A program made the position numbers and the translations under genes. The notes under the pieces were generated by a model, which was not told the origin of the DNA, did no database searches, and saw only the letters and a list, made by a program, of their open reading frames with translations. Shown here piece by piece: positions 48,515-58,957 of a stretch of DNA of 64,000 bases; positions within the stretch are counted from its first letter, which is position 1; each line of letters opens with the position of its first letter. Source of the stretch: Prochlorococcus sp. AG-402-G10 (GTDB lineage: Bacteria; Cyanobacteriota; Cyanobacteriia; PCC-6307; Cyanobiaceae); contig QCHT01000007.1 in the NCBI GenBank assembly GCA_003279445.1, positions 1 to 64,000 of the forward strand, written 5' to 3'.

Positions 48515-49099
48515 TTAATCAAGTTTAACAGATTTATTAGACGGCATTTGATCTTTTATTTTGATTAGCTCTTCTTGCAAAGTCAACATATTGCTACGAC
48601 TTTCTGCACAAGGATGATCCCACCCAAGCAAATGCAAAATCCCATGACTGACCAACCATCTGAGTTCCTGTCCTAATGATTGATTATAAAAACTTGCTTG
48701 ACGAACAGCAGTCTCCACTGAAACAAAAATATCCCCTAACTCTAAAGCAGCACTTGAAGGTGGAAAGAAGTCTCCTTCAAGTGCTGCGAATGAAAGCACA
48801 TCTGTTGGCGTATTTTTCTTTCTCCATGTCTTATTTAATTCTGCAATCGCTGAATCATCAGTAAATACTAACCCTAGACTTAAAGAGTTGTTTGTCCGGA
48901 CAAGTTCTGGACAAGTTAATTGAGGATTCTCTCTTACAAAATAAATCCATTTTGTCAAAGTAAATTGCCAAGTATTTAAATCTGTTAGAAGGCTTCTGCT
49001 CTCTTCATCAATATGATCTTTAACTGTAAAAGGGATACAGCTGCTGAAAGCAAGATCAAGACTTAAAGCCTCGGAACTTAAAGGCTGCTCTATCTTCAT
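48515..49099 (-). CDS. ybeY: Endoribonuclease YbeY (rRNA maturation factor)
   Basis: 194 residues from the ATG at 49099. The zinc-binding HGILHLLGWDHP (HxxxHxxxxxH) is intact, and TDVLSFAALEG and ELGDIFVS precede it. Processes the 16S 3' end and takes part in ribosome quality control. It ends 3 bases before dgkA starts and begins 2 bases after the DUF3285 stop. Confidence 0.94.
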   Translation of the reverse strand: MKIEQPLSSEALSLDLAFSSCIPFTVKDHIDEESRSLLTDLNTWQFTLTKWIYFVRENPQLTCPELVRTNNSLSLGLVFTDDSAIAELNKTWRKKNTPTDVLSFAALEGDFFPPSSAALELGDIFVSVETAVRQASFYNQSLGQELRWLVSHGILHLLGWDHPCAESRSNMLTLQEELIKIKDQMPSNKSVKLD

Positions 49100-49101
49100 A
49101 A

Positions 49102-49293
49102 TCAATGAGGAACAGATGGTCTAACAAAAAATGCAAGTAGCAAAATGAAGCCAAGAAACCCTACAGCAGTCAAAGAAAAGTGAAACAAACTTTGATTGCC
49201 TTTGCGGACCATATTCTTCATAGCTAATTTCACAAAGCTTGATGAAGGGGCTTTCTTATCGGAAGTTTTGGTCGAAATGAGATTTTTGTTCAT
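49102..49293 (-). CDS. DUF3285 small membrane protein
   Basis: 63 residues: a polar N-terminus, LVKLAMKNMVRKGNQSL-like core (FVKLAMKNMVRKGNQSLFHF) and one helix (LTAVGFLGFILLLAFFV). Fits the cyanobacterial DUF3285 family. The ATG overlaps the prfB stop by one base (TAATG), so translation is probably coupled to prfB. Function unknown. Confidence 0.8.
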   Translation of the reverse strand: MNKNLISTKTSDKKAPSSSFVKLAMKNMVRKGNQSLFHFSLTAVGFLGFILLLAFFVRPSVPH

Positions 49294-50427
49294 TAATCTT
49301 CACTCTCAAATTGATGATCTTGTTTGTCAATTCCTTTTAATAGGAGAGCTTGAATAAATAAATCTAAATCACCATTCATAACTCCCTCAACATCAGTAGA
49401 TTCTTTCTCAGTACGCAAGTCTTTCACCATCTGATAAGGGTGGAAAACATAATTTCTAATCTGGTTTCCCCAAGCGGCCTCAACCATGTCACCACGAATA
49501 TCTGCAATCTCTGCAGCACGTTGTTCTTGAGCAATTACCATCAATTTTGCTTTTAAAAGCGCCATAGCCTTCTCTTTATTTTGAAGCTGAGAACGTTCCT
49601 GAGTACAACGAACTGCTAAACCTGTTGGTATATGAAGAATGCGGACCGCAGTTTCAACTTTATTAACATTTTGCCCTCCTGCCCCACCAGATCGACTTGT
49701 AGTTATCTCTAAATCTTTTTCAGGAACCTCTAGTTGAACATCCTCATCAAGTTGAGGCATGACCTCTACTCCTGCAAAACTAGTCTGACGTTTCCCGTTG
49801 GCATTAAAAGGCGAGATTCTCACTAAGCGATGAGTGCCTTTCTCATGTTGTAAATACCCATATGCATAGCGTCCCTCTATCTCAATAGACGCACTTTTGA
49901 TTCCTGCTTCTTCACCTTCAGAAAGTTCATTTAGCTTAACTTTCATACCATGTGCCTCGGCCCATCGTGTATACATTCTCAAAAGCATCTGCGCCCAATC
50001 TTGTGCATCTGTCCCTCCAGCCCCAGCATTTATTGCCAAGACTGCTCCATCCTTGTCATAAGGACCACTCAAAAGCCTTTCTAGTTCCCACAGATCCAGT
50101 TCTGCTTCTAATTTATTCAAACCATTTTGAGCCTCTGTAAGTAATTCATCATCTTGCTCAAAATCATTTAGTTCTAAGACAGCGTTAGCATCTTGGAGAA
50201 TGTTCTGCCATTCTATTAATTTATTTAATTGATGCCTAACCTCATCTAATAGGCGCATTTGTTTTTTAGCTTTCTGTTGATCGTTCCAAAAGTCAGCTTG
50301 AGCTGCAATCTGCTCAAGATCCAACTTCCTTGCATTTAAGGCCGGTACGTCAAAGACAGTCCTGAGCATTGCTCAGGCGATCACTCAGTAAAGAAATAGA
50401 CCTTTTAAAGTCAATCAGATCATGCAC
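49293..50427 (-). CDS. prfB: Peptide chain release factor 2, with programmed +1 frameshift
   Basis: Releases peptides at UGA and UAA. GGQ in [11 protein letters not shown] and the RF2 tripeptide SPF in [15 protein letters not shown] are visible. A frame from the ATG at 50369 gives 358 residues, but its first six codons (MLRTVF) read a different frame from the true start. The upstream frame begins at a GTG at 50427 (with AGAGG 8 bases ahead) and runs 25 codons ending CAG GAC TGT CTT TGA. At CTT TGA C (50355-50349) a +1 slip gives [16 protein letters not shown] frameshift-stimulating AGGA lies 4 bases upstream of CTT. Full product is about 377 residues, close to the family length. Confidence 0.9.
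50349..50362 (-). promoter_or_regulatory. prfB: prfB programmed frameshift site (AGGA ... CTT TGA C)
   Basis: AGGAC TGT CTT TGA C on the minus strand: an internal Shine-Dalgarno-like AGGA is spaced 4 bases from the slippery CTT, which is followed by in-frame UGA and C. Same arrangement as in E. coli prfB, where RF2 level controls reading of the stop. Confidence 0.85.
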
Positions 50428-50506
50428 AACGTAAACCTCTAAAACTACTAAAAAATCCCAGCATAACAATCATAGTTAAGATAATCAGCAAGTAAGCATT
50501 GAGTTC

Positions 50507-50770
50507 ATGGCAAAAGTTGAGATTTACACATGGCAATACTGCCCTTTTTGCATTAGAGCAAAAGCATTATTCGATCAAAAAGGAATAAATTATCAAGAGT
50601 ACTCAATCGATGGTGACCAAGAAAAACGATCAATAATGGTCGACAGAGCAAATGGTCGTAAGACCGTTCCACAAATTTTTATTAACGATGAAGGTATTGG
50701 AGGCTGCGACGAACTTTATTCATTGGAAAGTACCGGTCAATTAGACAAACTGATTAAACAAGGCAAATAA
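50507..50770 (+). CDS. grxC: Glutaredoxin, dithiol (CPFC) type
   Basis: 87 residues: [18 protein letters not shown] holds the CPFC active site, [19 protein letters not shown] holds the TVP and GG/D glutathione-binding motifs. Reduces glutathione mixed disulfides. It directly precedes gshB, 4 bases apart, so supply and use of glutathione are joined in one transcript. Divergent from prfB. Confidence 0.94.
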   Translation: MAKVEIYTWQYCPFCIRAKALFDQKGINYQEYSIDGDQEKRSIMVDRANGRKTVPQIFINDEGIGGCDELYSLESTGQLDKLIKQGK

Positions 50771-50774
50771 AAGC

Positions 50775-51701
50775 ATGAAGCAGTTATTTGTCCTTGACCC
50801 AATCGAGCTAATTAATCCTGTTAAAGATTCTTCAGCAGCCTTAATAGAAGCTTGTTATCGTGCATCTATTGAAAGCTGGGTTTGCACTCCTTCAGATCTT
50901 CAAGCAAAAGGTGCTAAAGCAGGTGTAGTAGCTAAAACTATAATTCCGGAGCCTTGGTTAACACTTGGTGAACCACGCAATCTTTCCCTCAATGAATTTC
51001 ATTGTATTTGGATGCGTAAAGATCCTCCAGTAGATGAAGCCTTTTTATACGCAACCCATTTATTGGAAGTTGCAGAGCGCAATGGAGTTCTTGTTCTAAA
51101 TAAACCATCATCTCTAAGAGCATGGAACGAAAAACTTGGTGCACTCAGGTTTAGTAACCTAATGGCACCTACACTTGTTGCTAGTAGAGTTAATGAATTA
51201 AAAGAATTTGCTCATGAGCAAGGAGAGGTCGTTTTAAAACCGCTTGGTGGAAAAGGAGGGCAAGGGGTAATTCGAATAGGAGATGCAGCGGCAGGACTTG
51301 ATGCATTGTTGGAATTGGTTACATCACAAGAGCAAATGCCTGTAATGATGCAGAAGTTTCTGCCAAAGGTAATTGAAGGAGACAAGCGAATTTTATTAGT
51401 CAATGGAGATCCTTTAGGCGCCATTAATCGTAAGCCCAAAGAAGGAGATTTCCGAAGTAATCTAGCTCTAGGTGGTCAAGCTGAAGCCACAACACTTTCA
51501 ATTAGAGAGCAAGAAATTTGTGAAGAATTAGGAGCTTCATTAAAAAGCGAAGGTCTCTTCTTTGTAGGCATTGATGTAATTGGAGGAATGTTAAGTGAAA
51601 TCAATGTCACCAGTCCTACAGGCATTAGAGAAGTAGAGCGTTTAGCATGTGTTCCACTTGCAGATCAAGTAATAGAACGTCTACTAAGAGATTTCCCTTG
51701 A
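50775..51701 (+). CDS. gshB: Glutathione synthetase
   Basis: Second step of glutathione synthesis (gamma-glutamylcysteine + glycine + ATP). 308 residues, ATP-grasp. [63 protein letters not shown] and [12 protein letters not shown] are the GshB set. Overlaps menF at the 3' ends by 37 bases. Confidence 0.96.
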   Translation: MKQLFVLDPIELINPVKDSSAALIEACYRASIESWVCTPSDLQAKGAKAGVVAKTIIPEPWLTLGEPRNLSLNEFHCIWMRKDPPVDEAFLYATHLLEVAERNGVLVLNKPSSLRAWNEKLGALRFSNLMAPTLVASRVNELKEFAHEQGEVVLKPLGGKGGQGVIRIGDAAAGLDALLELVTSQEQMPVMMQKFLPKVIEGDKRILLVNGDPLGAINRKPKEGDFRSNLALGGQAEATTLSIREQEICEELGASLKSEGLFFVGIDVIGGMLSEINVTSPTGIREVERLACVPLADQVIERLLRDFP

Positions 51702-53092
51702 GGAGAGGAATTAAGCTCTAACTGATCAGCCAAAACAGCCAATTTCAATTCAACTTCATGTAACTCACTCTCTAACAATGATCCTTTAACCAATCCTGCT
51801 CCAGCCATTAAGAACAAATGACTACCTTTCGTATATCCGCATCGAATAGCAACTCTAAAGTCGGCATTACCAAGATTATCTACCCATCCAATAGGGGCAG
51901 CATAAGATTCACGATCAAAAGGTTCCAAAGTTCTTAACCATTTCATTGCTTTACTTCTTGGCAAGCCAGCAACCGCAGGGGTGGGGTGTAATGTTTCGAC
52001 CAATTCAAGAGCAGAAAGGCCTTTTGAGGAAGCTTTTAATGGCGTATGTAAGTGAATGAGATGGCCGTGCCTTGCTAATCGAGGAGGTCTAAGACGGATT
52101 GGATCTAAGCCTTTCTCAATCAATTGATTAGTTATGGATGAAACAACTAATTCATGCTCTCTTAAGTTTTTATCAGACCTAAGCAAATCCCACCCTTCAT
52201 CATGACAACCTGCTGTACCTGCAAGAGCATCAGTTTGCAAAATAGTTTTCTTGATACTTAACAATCGTTCGGGCGAAGCTCCAAAGAATGATTCATCATG
52301 AGAACGCTTCCAAAGAAAACGGCAACTTCCCTTTTGATATCTTCTCAAACTAGTAAGTAATGCAAGATGATCTAAAGGCTTATTAAGCAAGACCAACTGT
52401 CGAACTGCAAGAACCAATTTATTCAATTCACCAGAATTAACTAAATCAATACCTTTTTCAAGTGCTAATCGATAACTTTTCTGCCAGGTCTGAGAGACTG
52501 GTAACGTTAAATCTATTTTCATTAGCTTGGGAACCTTGTCGAAAGCTGATATTGATCCATTAACCTTTTGACGCATCAACCATAATTGCTCTACAAAATC
52601 TCTTACATCAGTTTCATTAGCAACTACAGCATTCAATCTTAACCAGCAACTCCCAGCTTGACGGGCCAATTGCCAGCGAGGGAGTACTGCCTGAACGCCA
52701 GGAGTACTTTTAACCACCTTTTTATTATGAGCAGCTTGCTCAAAGAAAGTAAATTTGAATAAAACCCTAGGCTTCGCATGATTAGGAGACTCAGGGGATA
52801 AATCAATCAACCTTTCAAGAGTCTCATCACTGAACCTTTGTGCTAATTCAAATCTCCGAGGACCAATTAAATCAAAATTTTGGCATTGACCTGAAGCAGC
52901 CATAGAAAGACCAGGCAACTGATCCCAAAGAAAGCTAAATTGCAACTGATCAGCAATTACAGTTAAGGAATTAACTGGATCAACAGTATTTATTGGTAAT
53001 GCCAGACTTAAGACACACTCATCAGATCGCCTTAAAGCCCAGTTTCTTAAAGAAACTTGAAGAATTTCACTGAAAGTGAGACTAGTCTTCAT
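51665..53092 (-). CDS. menF: Isochorismate synthase
   Basis: Converts chorismate to isochorismate, the first step to phylloquinone. 475 residues from the ATG at 53092. The chorismate-binding domain covers the second half: [67 protein letters not shown] and [17 protein letters not shown]. Divergent from menA; with menC and menE it makes a phylloquinone block. Confidence 0.92.
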   Translation of the reverse strand: MKTSLTFSEILQVSLRNWALRRSDECVLSLALPINTVDPVNSLTVIADQLQFSFLWDQLPGLSMAASGQCQNFDLIGPRRFELAQRFSDETLERLIDLSPESPNHAKPRVLFKFTFFEQAAHNKKVVKSTPGVQAVLPRWQLARQAGSCWLRLNAVVANETDVRDFVEQLWLMRQKVNGSISAFDKVPKLMKIDLTLPVSQTWQKSYRLALEKGIDLVNSGELNKLVLAVRQLVLLNKPLDHLALLTSLRRYQKGSCRFLWKRSHDESFFGASPERLLSIKKTILQTDALAGTAGCHDEGWDLLRSDKNLREHELVVSSITNQLIEKGLDPIRLRPPRLARHGHLIHLHTPLKASSKGLSALELVETLHPTPAVAGLPRSKAMKWLRTLEPFDRESYAAPIGWVDNLGNADFRVAIRCGYTKGSHLFLMAGAGLVKGSLLESELHEVELKLAVLADQLELNSSPQGKSLSRRSIT

Positions 53093-53172
53093 GGCTGATT
53101 TGGGCAATGATGAAAGAGACTAATCAAATAGATAAATCGTAATTCAGACTAGGAGCGGGAGCTCAAAATCCT

Positions 53173-54129
53173 ATGAAAGACAAAAATGCTGTTGCATCAC
53201 TTCATTCTTCAAGAAACAGCAGAAAGAAATTATGGAAAAAAGCAATTAAATGGCCACTCTATTCAGTCGCAATTATGCCAATAATATTGGCCGCAGGCTG
53301 GAAGCATGGAACAGGCGAAATTATTCGCATCGATCACCTTCTAGGTTTTCTGCTTGCATCTATTTTGCTTTTAATTTGGGAGAACCTAACAAACGATCTT
53401 TTTGACGCATCGACAGGGATAGATGAATTCAAGCTTCATTCAGTTGTAGCACTAACTGGCAAACGCAAGCTTATTCGCAATCTCGCTTATTGCATGCTTG
53501 CCTTAGGTCTTGCATTAATTCTAATGCTCGCATTAAAAAGTCACTTTGCAGTTTTCCTCTTAGTAATAGGCAGCTGTTGCCTAGGCTATTTATATCAAGG
53601 TCCTCCATTTCGACTTGGCTACCAAGGGTGGGGGGAACCGTTATGCTGGATTGCATTTGGCCCTTTAGCAACAGCTGCAGCCCTCTTAGTCCTTGCACCT
53701 TACTCAAGCAATGTAAATTCAATCCCTTGGGGAACAGCCACGTTGCTTGGTGCAGGTCCTGCAGTAGCAACATCATTAGTTCTGTTTTGCGCCAATTTCC
53801 ATCAAGTCAGAGAAGATTCAGCTCACGGGAAAAAAACATTATTAGTTCGTATAGGTACACAAAAAGCAGCTGAACTTATTCCATGGTTTATTGGGCTAAG
53901 TCTTAGCCTTGAATGGATTCCAATATTTTTAGGCAAATGGCCAATTACTGCCTTCCTAGGGATAATTGGAGTACCTCCTGCGATAACACTCATACATCTA
54001 CTTAAGAAACACCACAATCAACCCACATTGATTAGTGGAAGTAAATTTATGGCTTTACGTTTTCAAGCTCTAAATGGCATTGGTTTGAGCGTGGGTTTAG
54101 CCCTAGGTAAGTATTTAAATACATTCTGA
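53173..54129 (+). CDS. menA: 1,4-dihydroxy-2-naphthoate phytyltransferase
   Basis: UbiA-family prenyltransferase in the membrane that attaches phytyl to 1,4-dihydroxy-2-naphthoate. 318 residues, eight or nine helices. NDLFDASTGIDEFK is the first aspartate motif; NFHQVREDSAHGKKTL is the second. menC follows 16 bases later. Confidence 0.92.
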   Translation: MKDKNAVASLHSSRNSRKKLWKKAIKWPLYSVAIMPIILAAGWKHGTGEIIRIDHLLGFLLASILLLIWENLTNDLFDASTGIDEFKLHSVVALTGKRKLIRNLAYCMLALGLALILMLALKSHFAVFLLVIGSCCLGYLYQGPPFRLGYQGWGEPLCWIAFGPLATAAALLVLAPYSSNVNSIPWGTATLLGAGPAVATSLVLFCANFHQVREDSAHGKKTLLVRIGTQKAAELIPWFIGLSLSLEWIPIFLGKWPITAFLGIIGVPPAITLIHLLKKHHNQPTLISGSKFMALRFQALNGIGLSVGLALGKYLNTF

Positions 54130-54145
54130 GGAACTGACATAATTT

Positions 54146-55120
54146 ATGGAACTAAGATTAGAAATCAAACCTTTTTCGTTTCATCTGCTGAAACCTATCC
54201 AAACATCTCAGCAAATTATTACCAGAAAAGAAGGATGGCTCATAAAACTTCAAGATCAAGACAATCGAGTTGGATGGGGAGAAATTTCTCCACTAAATTC
54301 TTCAGAAGTAAATCAATGCAAAAAGATACTTGCAAAGCTTGGTAGCTCACCAACCAAAGAGAGTTTAGAGAGTCAAATTAAAACATGGCCAGGTCCCATA
54401 GGATTTGCATTTGGAGCGGCGCTCGCTGAAATGAACTGTCTAATTGGGGATGGTACAAAACAAAAATGGCTGCCAGTTTCTTCATCAGCAGTTTTATTGC
54501 CCAGCAATGAATTAGAATTGCTCAGGTGCCTGGATTACACTCTTGAAAATCAATATGATAATTGCACAAAAGCACTAACTTTTAAGTGGAAGGTTGCTAA
54601 TTACTCAAATGAAGTTGAATCAGTTCTCCTCCAAAAAATCTTGAAAAAATTACCAAATGACGCACTTTTAAGAATTGACGCAAATTGTGGTTGGAATCGA
54701 AATCAAGCTAAAGAATGGGCCCAAGAATTGCATCAAGAGCCAAGGCTAGAATGGCTAGAGCAACCTCTTCCTGTAGGAGATATTGAAGGCTTAGAAGAGC
54801 TCGCCCAATACATTCCTGTAGCTCTTGATGAATCCCTAATCAAAACGCCATCTTTGCGCAAGACCTGGAAAAGCTGGCAGATTCGTAGGCCAGTATTAGA
54901 AGGAGATCCTAGGATTTTACTGAAAGAATTAACTAATAAAACAGGTTATCGAGTTATAAGCACTTCTTTTGAAACAGGAATCGGTCGACGATGGGTCGAA
55001 CATCTAGCAGCATTGCAACAAGAAAGTTCTACGCCTACTCAACCTGGGCTTGCCCCAGGTTGGTTACCAAGTAGTCCTCTATTTAACAAAAACCCAAGGA
55101 CAGTTTGGGAAGCAGCATGA
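54146..55120 (+). CDS. menC: o-Succinylbenzoate synthase
   Basis: 324 residues of the enolase superfamily. GWGEISPLNSSE opens the barrel; catalytic KxK is in TFKWKVAN, metal ligands are Asp in RIDANCGWN, Glu in WLEQPLP and Asp in VALDESL. Dehydrates SHCHC to o-succinylbenzoate. The stop overlaps the menE ATG by 4 bases (ATGA). Confidence 0.92.
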   Translation: MELRLEIKPFSFHLLKPIQTSQQIITRKEGWLIKLQDQDNRVGWGEISPLNSSEVNQCKKILAKLGSSPTKESLESQIKTWPGPIGFAFGAALAEMNCLIGDGTKQKWLPVSSSAVLLPSNELELLRCLDYTLENQYDNCTKALTFKWKVANYSNEVESVLLQKILKKLPNDALLRIDANCGWNRNQAKEWAQELHQEPRLEWLEQPLPVGDIEGLEELAQYIPVALDESLIKTPSLRKTWKSWQIRRPVLEGDPRILLKELTNKTGYRVISTSFETGIGRRWVEHLAALQQESSTPTQPGLAPGWLPSSPLFNKNPRTVWEAA

Positions 55121-56355
55121 AAAAAGTTACGGCAATCTTCTGCGATCGTAATAAGCTAGAAGAATGCTCCCAGAAGCTTAAGTATAACCTAAATGCTGGA
55201 AAGTGGGTTCAATTACTAGCTGATGGAGATGAAAACGAAAAGCTTATAACAAAGGATATTCTAGCTAAAGAAACTGGGGTAATTGTTAGGAGTGGAGGAA
55301 GTCTGAATGGACATAAGCAATGTCTACACCCTTGTAGCAATCTAAATATGTCTGCGTTCGCAACAGCCCAGTGGCTAAGAGCTCAAGGAATAGAGCCTAG
55401 ACAGTGCAATATCGTAAACACGTTACCCCTTCACCATGTAAGTGGATTACTACCTTGGTGGAGGAGCCTTTGCTGGGGGGCAGAGCATCTTTGGATCAAG
55501 CCAAGCATGATGCATCTTCCAAGACAACTAGAAATGGCAATCCATAGCATGATTTCTATGAATACAGGACCGCTGCTTACATCGTTAGTGCCAACTCAAC
55601 TCTCTCGCCTCATTGATGACTCTTCAGGGGTTAAATGTTTACAATTATTCTCTGTTATATGGATCGGGGGTGCTTCTATTTCAGACAACCTAGCCGCAAA
55701 AGCAAGGAGTCTAAGAATTCGTTTAGCACCATGCTATGGAGCAACTGAAACTGCGGCAATGGTAACAGCCCAAAACCCAAATGATTTTTTATTAGGCATA
55801 GACTCCGTAGGAGAGGCATTAGAGGATATTGAATTAAAACTTGAACAATCAAATGCGTTGCATGTTCGTACAAAAAGACTAGCCAACCTACTCAATGCAG
55901 ATGGAAGCCTTCAATCAATTGCAAATAAAGATGGTTGGTGGGAATCAGGAGATGCCGCACAACTAACTATTCGTGATCATATCCAACAATTAAAAATTGT
56001 CGGAAGAAGAGATACTGCCATAAATTCTGGAGGAGAGACTATTTTTCCTGAACAACTTCAAACTCTTCTGCTGAATGATGCTAAAAAGAGAGGTCTTCCT
56101 ATAGACAATATTTTACTCGTACCTAAAAAGAATGAGGAGTGGGGAGAAAGATTAGAGGCACTTGTAAAGTTTCAAACTTCACAAGAGAAAATTAATTCAT
56201 TCGAGCTATTCCATCAACTAAAGGAAATTGTTGCAAATTGGTCTTCTGTTGAAAGACCAATTGCATGGCACAACTGTCCTGAACTATCAACTAATCCCTT
56301 AGGCAAATGGGAAATAAAGAAATGGCAGTCTTGGTTAAACACTAAAGAGATCTAA
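55117..56355 (+). CDS. menE: o-Succinylbenzoate--CoA ligase
   Basis: 412 residues of the ANL adenylating superfamily, activating o-succinylbenzoate as its CoA thioester. The P-loop is unusual (RSGGSLNGHKQC instead of TSGTTGxPK). APCYGATETAAMV is the A5-like motif, WWESGDAAQL the A7 Asp, and NPLGKWEIKKW holds the catalytic C-terminal Lys. The start at 55117 overlaps menC by 4 bases. Confidence 0.9.
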   Translation: MKKVTAIFCDRNKLEECSQKLKYNLNAGKWVQLLADGDENEKLITKDILAKETGVIVRSGGSLNGHKQCLHPCSNLNMSAFATAQWLRAQGIEPRQCNIVNTLPLHHVSGLLPWWRSLCWGAEHLWIKPSMMHLPRQLEMAIHSMISMNTGPLLTSLVPTQLSRLIDDSSGVKCLQLFSVIWIGGASISDNLAAKARSLRIRLAPCYGATETAAMVTAQNPNDFLLGIDSVGEALEDIELKLEQSNALHVRTKRLANLLNADGSLQSIANKDGWWESGDAAQLTIRDHIQQLKIVGRRDTAINSGGETIFPEQLQTLLLNDAKKRGLPIDNILLVPKKNEEWGERLEALVKFQTSQEKINSFELFHQLKEIVANWSSVERPIAWHNCPELSTNPLGKWEIKKWQSWLNTKEI

Positions 56356-56365
56356 TCCCTCTCCT

Positions 56366-56812
56366 TCAGGAGGATGCTTCTAACCAACGATCAATTGGCT
56401 CAGGTAAGTCACAAGGGTGGCGTAACTCAGTATGAATTGCACGATGTCTGATTAAAGAATGTGCGACTATATTTTTACCTTTTTTAAAACCATATTTAAC
56501 TTGAAAACAACCAGTATCTAATCTCAACGGGGATAATTCAATGTCTAAGTGATCTTCTATCCGAATAGGAGCCATAAAATCTGCCTCACAATGCACAATT
56601 GGTAAAGCAATAGGAATCAAAGACTTTATATCTACTAGAGAAGGAAAAATATCTATTGCCTTGAGTCCAAAAACCTGCAAACTTTCTTCCCAAGCCTCAT
56701 GGGACCAGCTTAATAAATGATAAAAGTGAATAACACCTGCAGCATCAGTATCCCCAAAGCGAGCAATGCGTTCTAAAAATAGCCAATCTTTAGGATTAGT
56801 AGATGACAACAT
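56366..56812 (-). CDS. menI: 1,4-Dihydroxy-2-naphthoyl-CoA thioesterase
   Basis: 148-residue hotdog-fold thioesterase of the 4-hydroxybenzoyl-CoA type. ARFGDTDAAGVIHFYHLLSWSHEAWEESL carries the catalytic Asp. Position next to menE and the family it belongs to (cyanobacterial DHNA-CoA hydrolase, Synechocystis Slr0204 type) support a role in releasing DHNA for MenA. Convergent with menE, and ends next to ndhH. Confidence 0.85.
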   Translation of the reverse strand: MLSSTNPKDWLFLERIARFGDTDAAGVIHFYHLLSWSHEAWEESLQVFGLKAIDIFPSLVDIKSLIPIALPIVHCEADFMAPIRIEDHLDIELSPLRLDTGCFQVKYGFKKGKNIVAHSLIRHRAIHTELRHPCDLPEPIDRWLEASS

Positions 56813-56814
56813 AA

Positions 56815-57999
56815 TTATCGATCTACTGAACCCATAATAACGTCTATCGAGCCAAGAATGGCCATAATATCCGCTACTTTCGCACCTTTTAAAATATGAG
56901 GGAGAATTTGTAGGTTATTTAAATCAGCAGCACGTATTTTAAATCTCCAAGGTGTGACATCATTATTCCCTTGAATAAAAACACCTATTTCTCCCTTGCC
57001 TGATTCTAAGCGTGTATACAGCTCACCATTGGGGATCTTAAAAGTTGGTGCAACCTTCTTAGCAACGTACTGATAGTCAAATCCTACAAAAGGACTATTT
57101 TTTCCCTCTGCCTGTCGAGAAGCCTCAAGATTCTCGGTAGGTCCACCAGGGATAGAGTCACATGCCTGACGTAAAATCTTTAAAGATTGGCGCATCTCCT
57201 CAATTCTTACTCTGTACCTAGCAAAACAATCACCCTCCTGTTCACATGCAACATTCCAATCAAAATCGTCATAACATTCATATTGATCAACCTTCCTCAA
57301 GTCCCAAGGGACACCTGATGCTCGTAACATTGGCCCAGACAAGCTCCAATTAAGTGCTTGTTCTTTAGAGATTGCCCCCAACCCTTCAATACGGCGTCTG
57401 AAAATTGGGTTATTAGTAATAAGTTTTTCATATTCATCAATCTTTGGGGCAAACCAATTACAAAAATCCCTACACTTCTCAAGCCACCCCCATGGCAAAT
57501 CACAAGCAACTCCTCCTATTCTAAAGAAGTTATTGTTGATTAACCTTTGGCCAGTTGCTGCCTCCCAAAGGTCATAAATCATTTCACGCTCTCTAAAAAT
57601 ATAGAAAAAGGGAGTTTGAGCGCCGACATCTGCTAAAAATGGTCCTAACCAAAGAAGGTGATTAGCGATCCGATTTAATTCCAACATCAAGACACGAATA
57701 TAACTTGCACGCTTAGGTATAGAGATATTTGCTAAACGTTCAGGCGCATTGACAACAATTGCCTCATAAAACATTCCTGCCGCATAGTCCATACGACTTA
57801 CATAAGGAACAAACATCACATTTGTTCTATTTTCAGCAATTTTCTCCATGCCACGATGTAGATATCCAATTACTGGCTCACAATCAATTACATCTTCTCC
57901 ATCAAGTGTGACTACTAAACGCAGAACACCATGCATTGAAGGATGATGAGGGCCAAAATTGACCACCATTGGCTCCGTTCGAGTTTCCAGCTGCGTCAT
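56815..57999 (-). CDS. ndhH: NAD(P)H-quinone oxidoreductase subunit H (NDH-1)
   Basis: Core 49-kDa-type subunit of the peripheral arm of photosynthetic NDH-1 (cyclic electron flow and CO2 uptake). 394 residues from the ATG at 57999 ([28 protein letters not shown]). GPHHPSMHG and the quinone-site stretch are conserved, and the end [18 protein letters not shown] is typical. It directly follows menI's reading direction, both on the minus strand. Confidence 0.98.
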   Translation of the reverse strand: MTQLETRTEPMVVNFGPHHPSMHGVLRLVVTLDGEDVIDCEPVIGYLHRGMEKIAENRTNVMFVPYVSRMDYAAGMFYEAIVVNAPERLANISIPKRASYIRVLMLELNRIANHLLWLGPFLADVGAQTPFFYIFREREMIYDLWEAATGQRLINNNFFRIGGVACDLPWGWLEKCRDFCNWFAPKIDEYEKLITNNPIFRRRIEGLGAISKEQALNWSLSGPMLRASGVPWDLRKVDQYECYDDFDWNVACEQEGDCFARYRVRIEEMRQSLKILRQACDSIPGGPTENLEASRQAEGKNSPFVGFDYQYVAKKVAPTFKIPNGELYTRLESGKGEIGVFIQGNNDVTPWRFKIRAADLNNLQILPHILKGAKVADIMAILGSIDVIMGSVDR

Positions 58000-58043
58000 G
58001 GGGCCAAACATTTACAGAGACACTTAGATATTAGGAACTACTT

Positions 58044-58949
58044 ATGAAAGAAGAATCAAGGATTGTCACATCTAAGTTCAAACACACACCTGTTCTCTCT
58101 CGAGAAGTAATAGATGCAATTAGCCAACTTCCAGCAACCTTACTGACAAAAGGGAAGCTAATTGATGCAACTATTGGCGGAGGGGGACATGCATCATTAG
58201 TCCTCGAAACCTATCCAAATCTTCACATAATTGGCTTAGATCAAGACCCAACAGCTATCAGTGCAGCCACAGATCGACTAGAAAATTATGGTTCAAGAGT
58301 CAAAATTCTTGCATCAAATTTTGCTGACTTTGTTCCAGAAGAAAAAGTTTCATTTGTTTTTGCTGATCTAGGGGTCAGTAGTCCACAAATTGATGAAGCA
58401 AAAAGGGGGTTTAGTTTCCGTTTAGATGGACCATTAGATATGCGAATGAACCCTCAAAAAGATCTTACAGCTGCAAAATTAATACAAGAAACTGATGAAA
58501 AAGCTCTCGCTGATTTAATCTATAAATTTGGTGAAGAGAGATTCTCAAGACGTATAGCAAGACGCATAAAACAAGATTTTTTGGCCAATAACCCTTATGC
58601 AGGGACAGCTTCTCTTGCTTCCACAATCGCAAGTTGCTATCCAGCAAAGTTTCGCAATAGACGCATTCATCCTGCGACTAAAACTTTTCAGGCTTTACGA
58701 ATAGCTATTAACAATGAACTAGAAGCTTTAGAAAAGCTGTTGGTAGAAGCACCAAATTGGCTGTTGCCAGGAGGTTTTATAGGAATAATTAGTTTTCATT
58801 CTCTTGAAGATAGATTAGTCAAACATTCGTTTATGAAGGATGAACGTTTAGAGAGAATCACTCGTAAACCAATTGTTGCAAGCGCTGAAGAGAAATTATT
58901 GAATATTCGTAGCAGAAGTGCCAAATTTCGAATAGCAATGAAAGCTTAA
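58044..58949 (+). CDS. rsmH: 16S rRNA (cytosine-1402-N4)-methyltransferase RsmH/MraW
   Basis: 301 residues. [13 protein letters not shown] at the start, [16 protein letters not shown] (SAM motif), GLDQDPTAI and [21 protein letters not shown] plus [15 protein letters not shown] are the MraW signatures. Modifies C1402 in the ribosomal P site. Divergent from ndhH. Confidence 0.97.
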   Translation: MKEESRIVTSKFKHTPVLSREVIDAISQLPATLLTKGKLIDATIGGGGHASLVLETYPNLHIIGLDQDPTAISAATDRLENYGSRVKILASNFADFVPEEKVSFVFADLGVSSPQIDEAKRGFSFRLDGPLDMRMNPQKDLTAAKLIQETDEKALADLIYKFGEERFSRRIARRIKQDFLANNPYAGTASLASTIASCYPAKFRNRRIHPATKTFQALRIAINNELEALEKLLVEAPNWLLPGGFIGIISFHSLEDRLVKHSFMKDERLERITRKPIVASAEEKLLNIRSRSAKFRIAMKA

Positions 58950-58957
58950 GATGTCTA

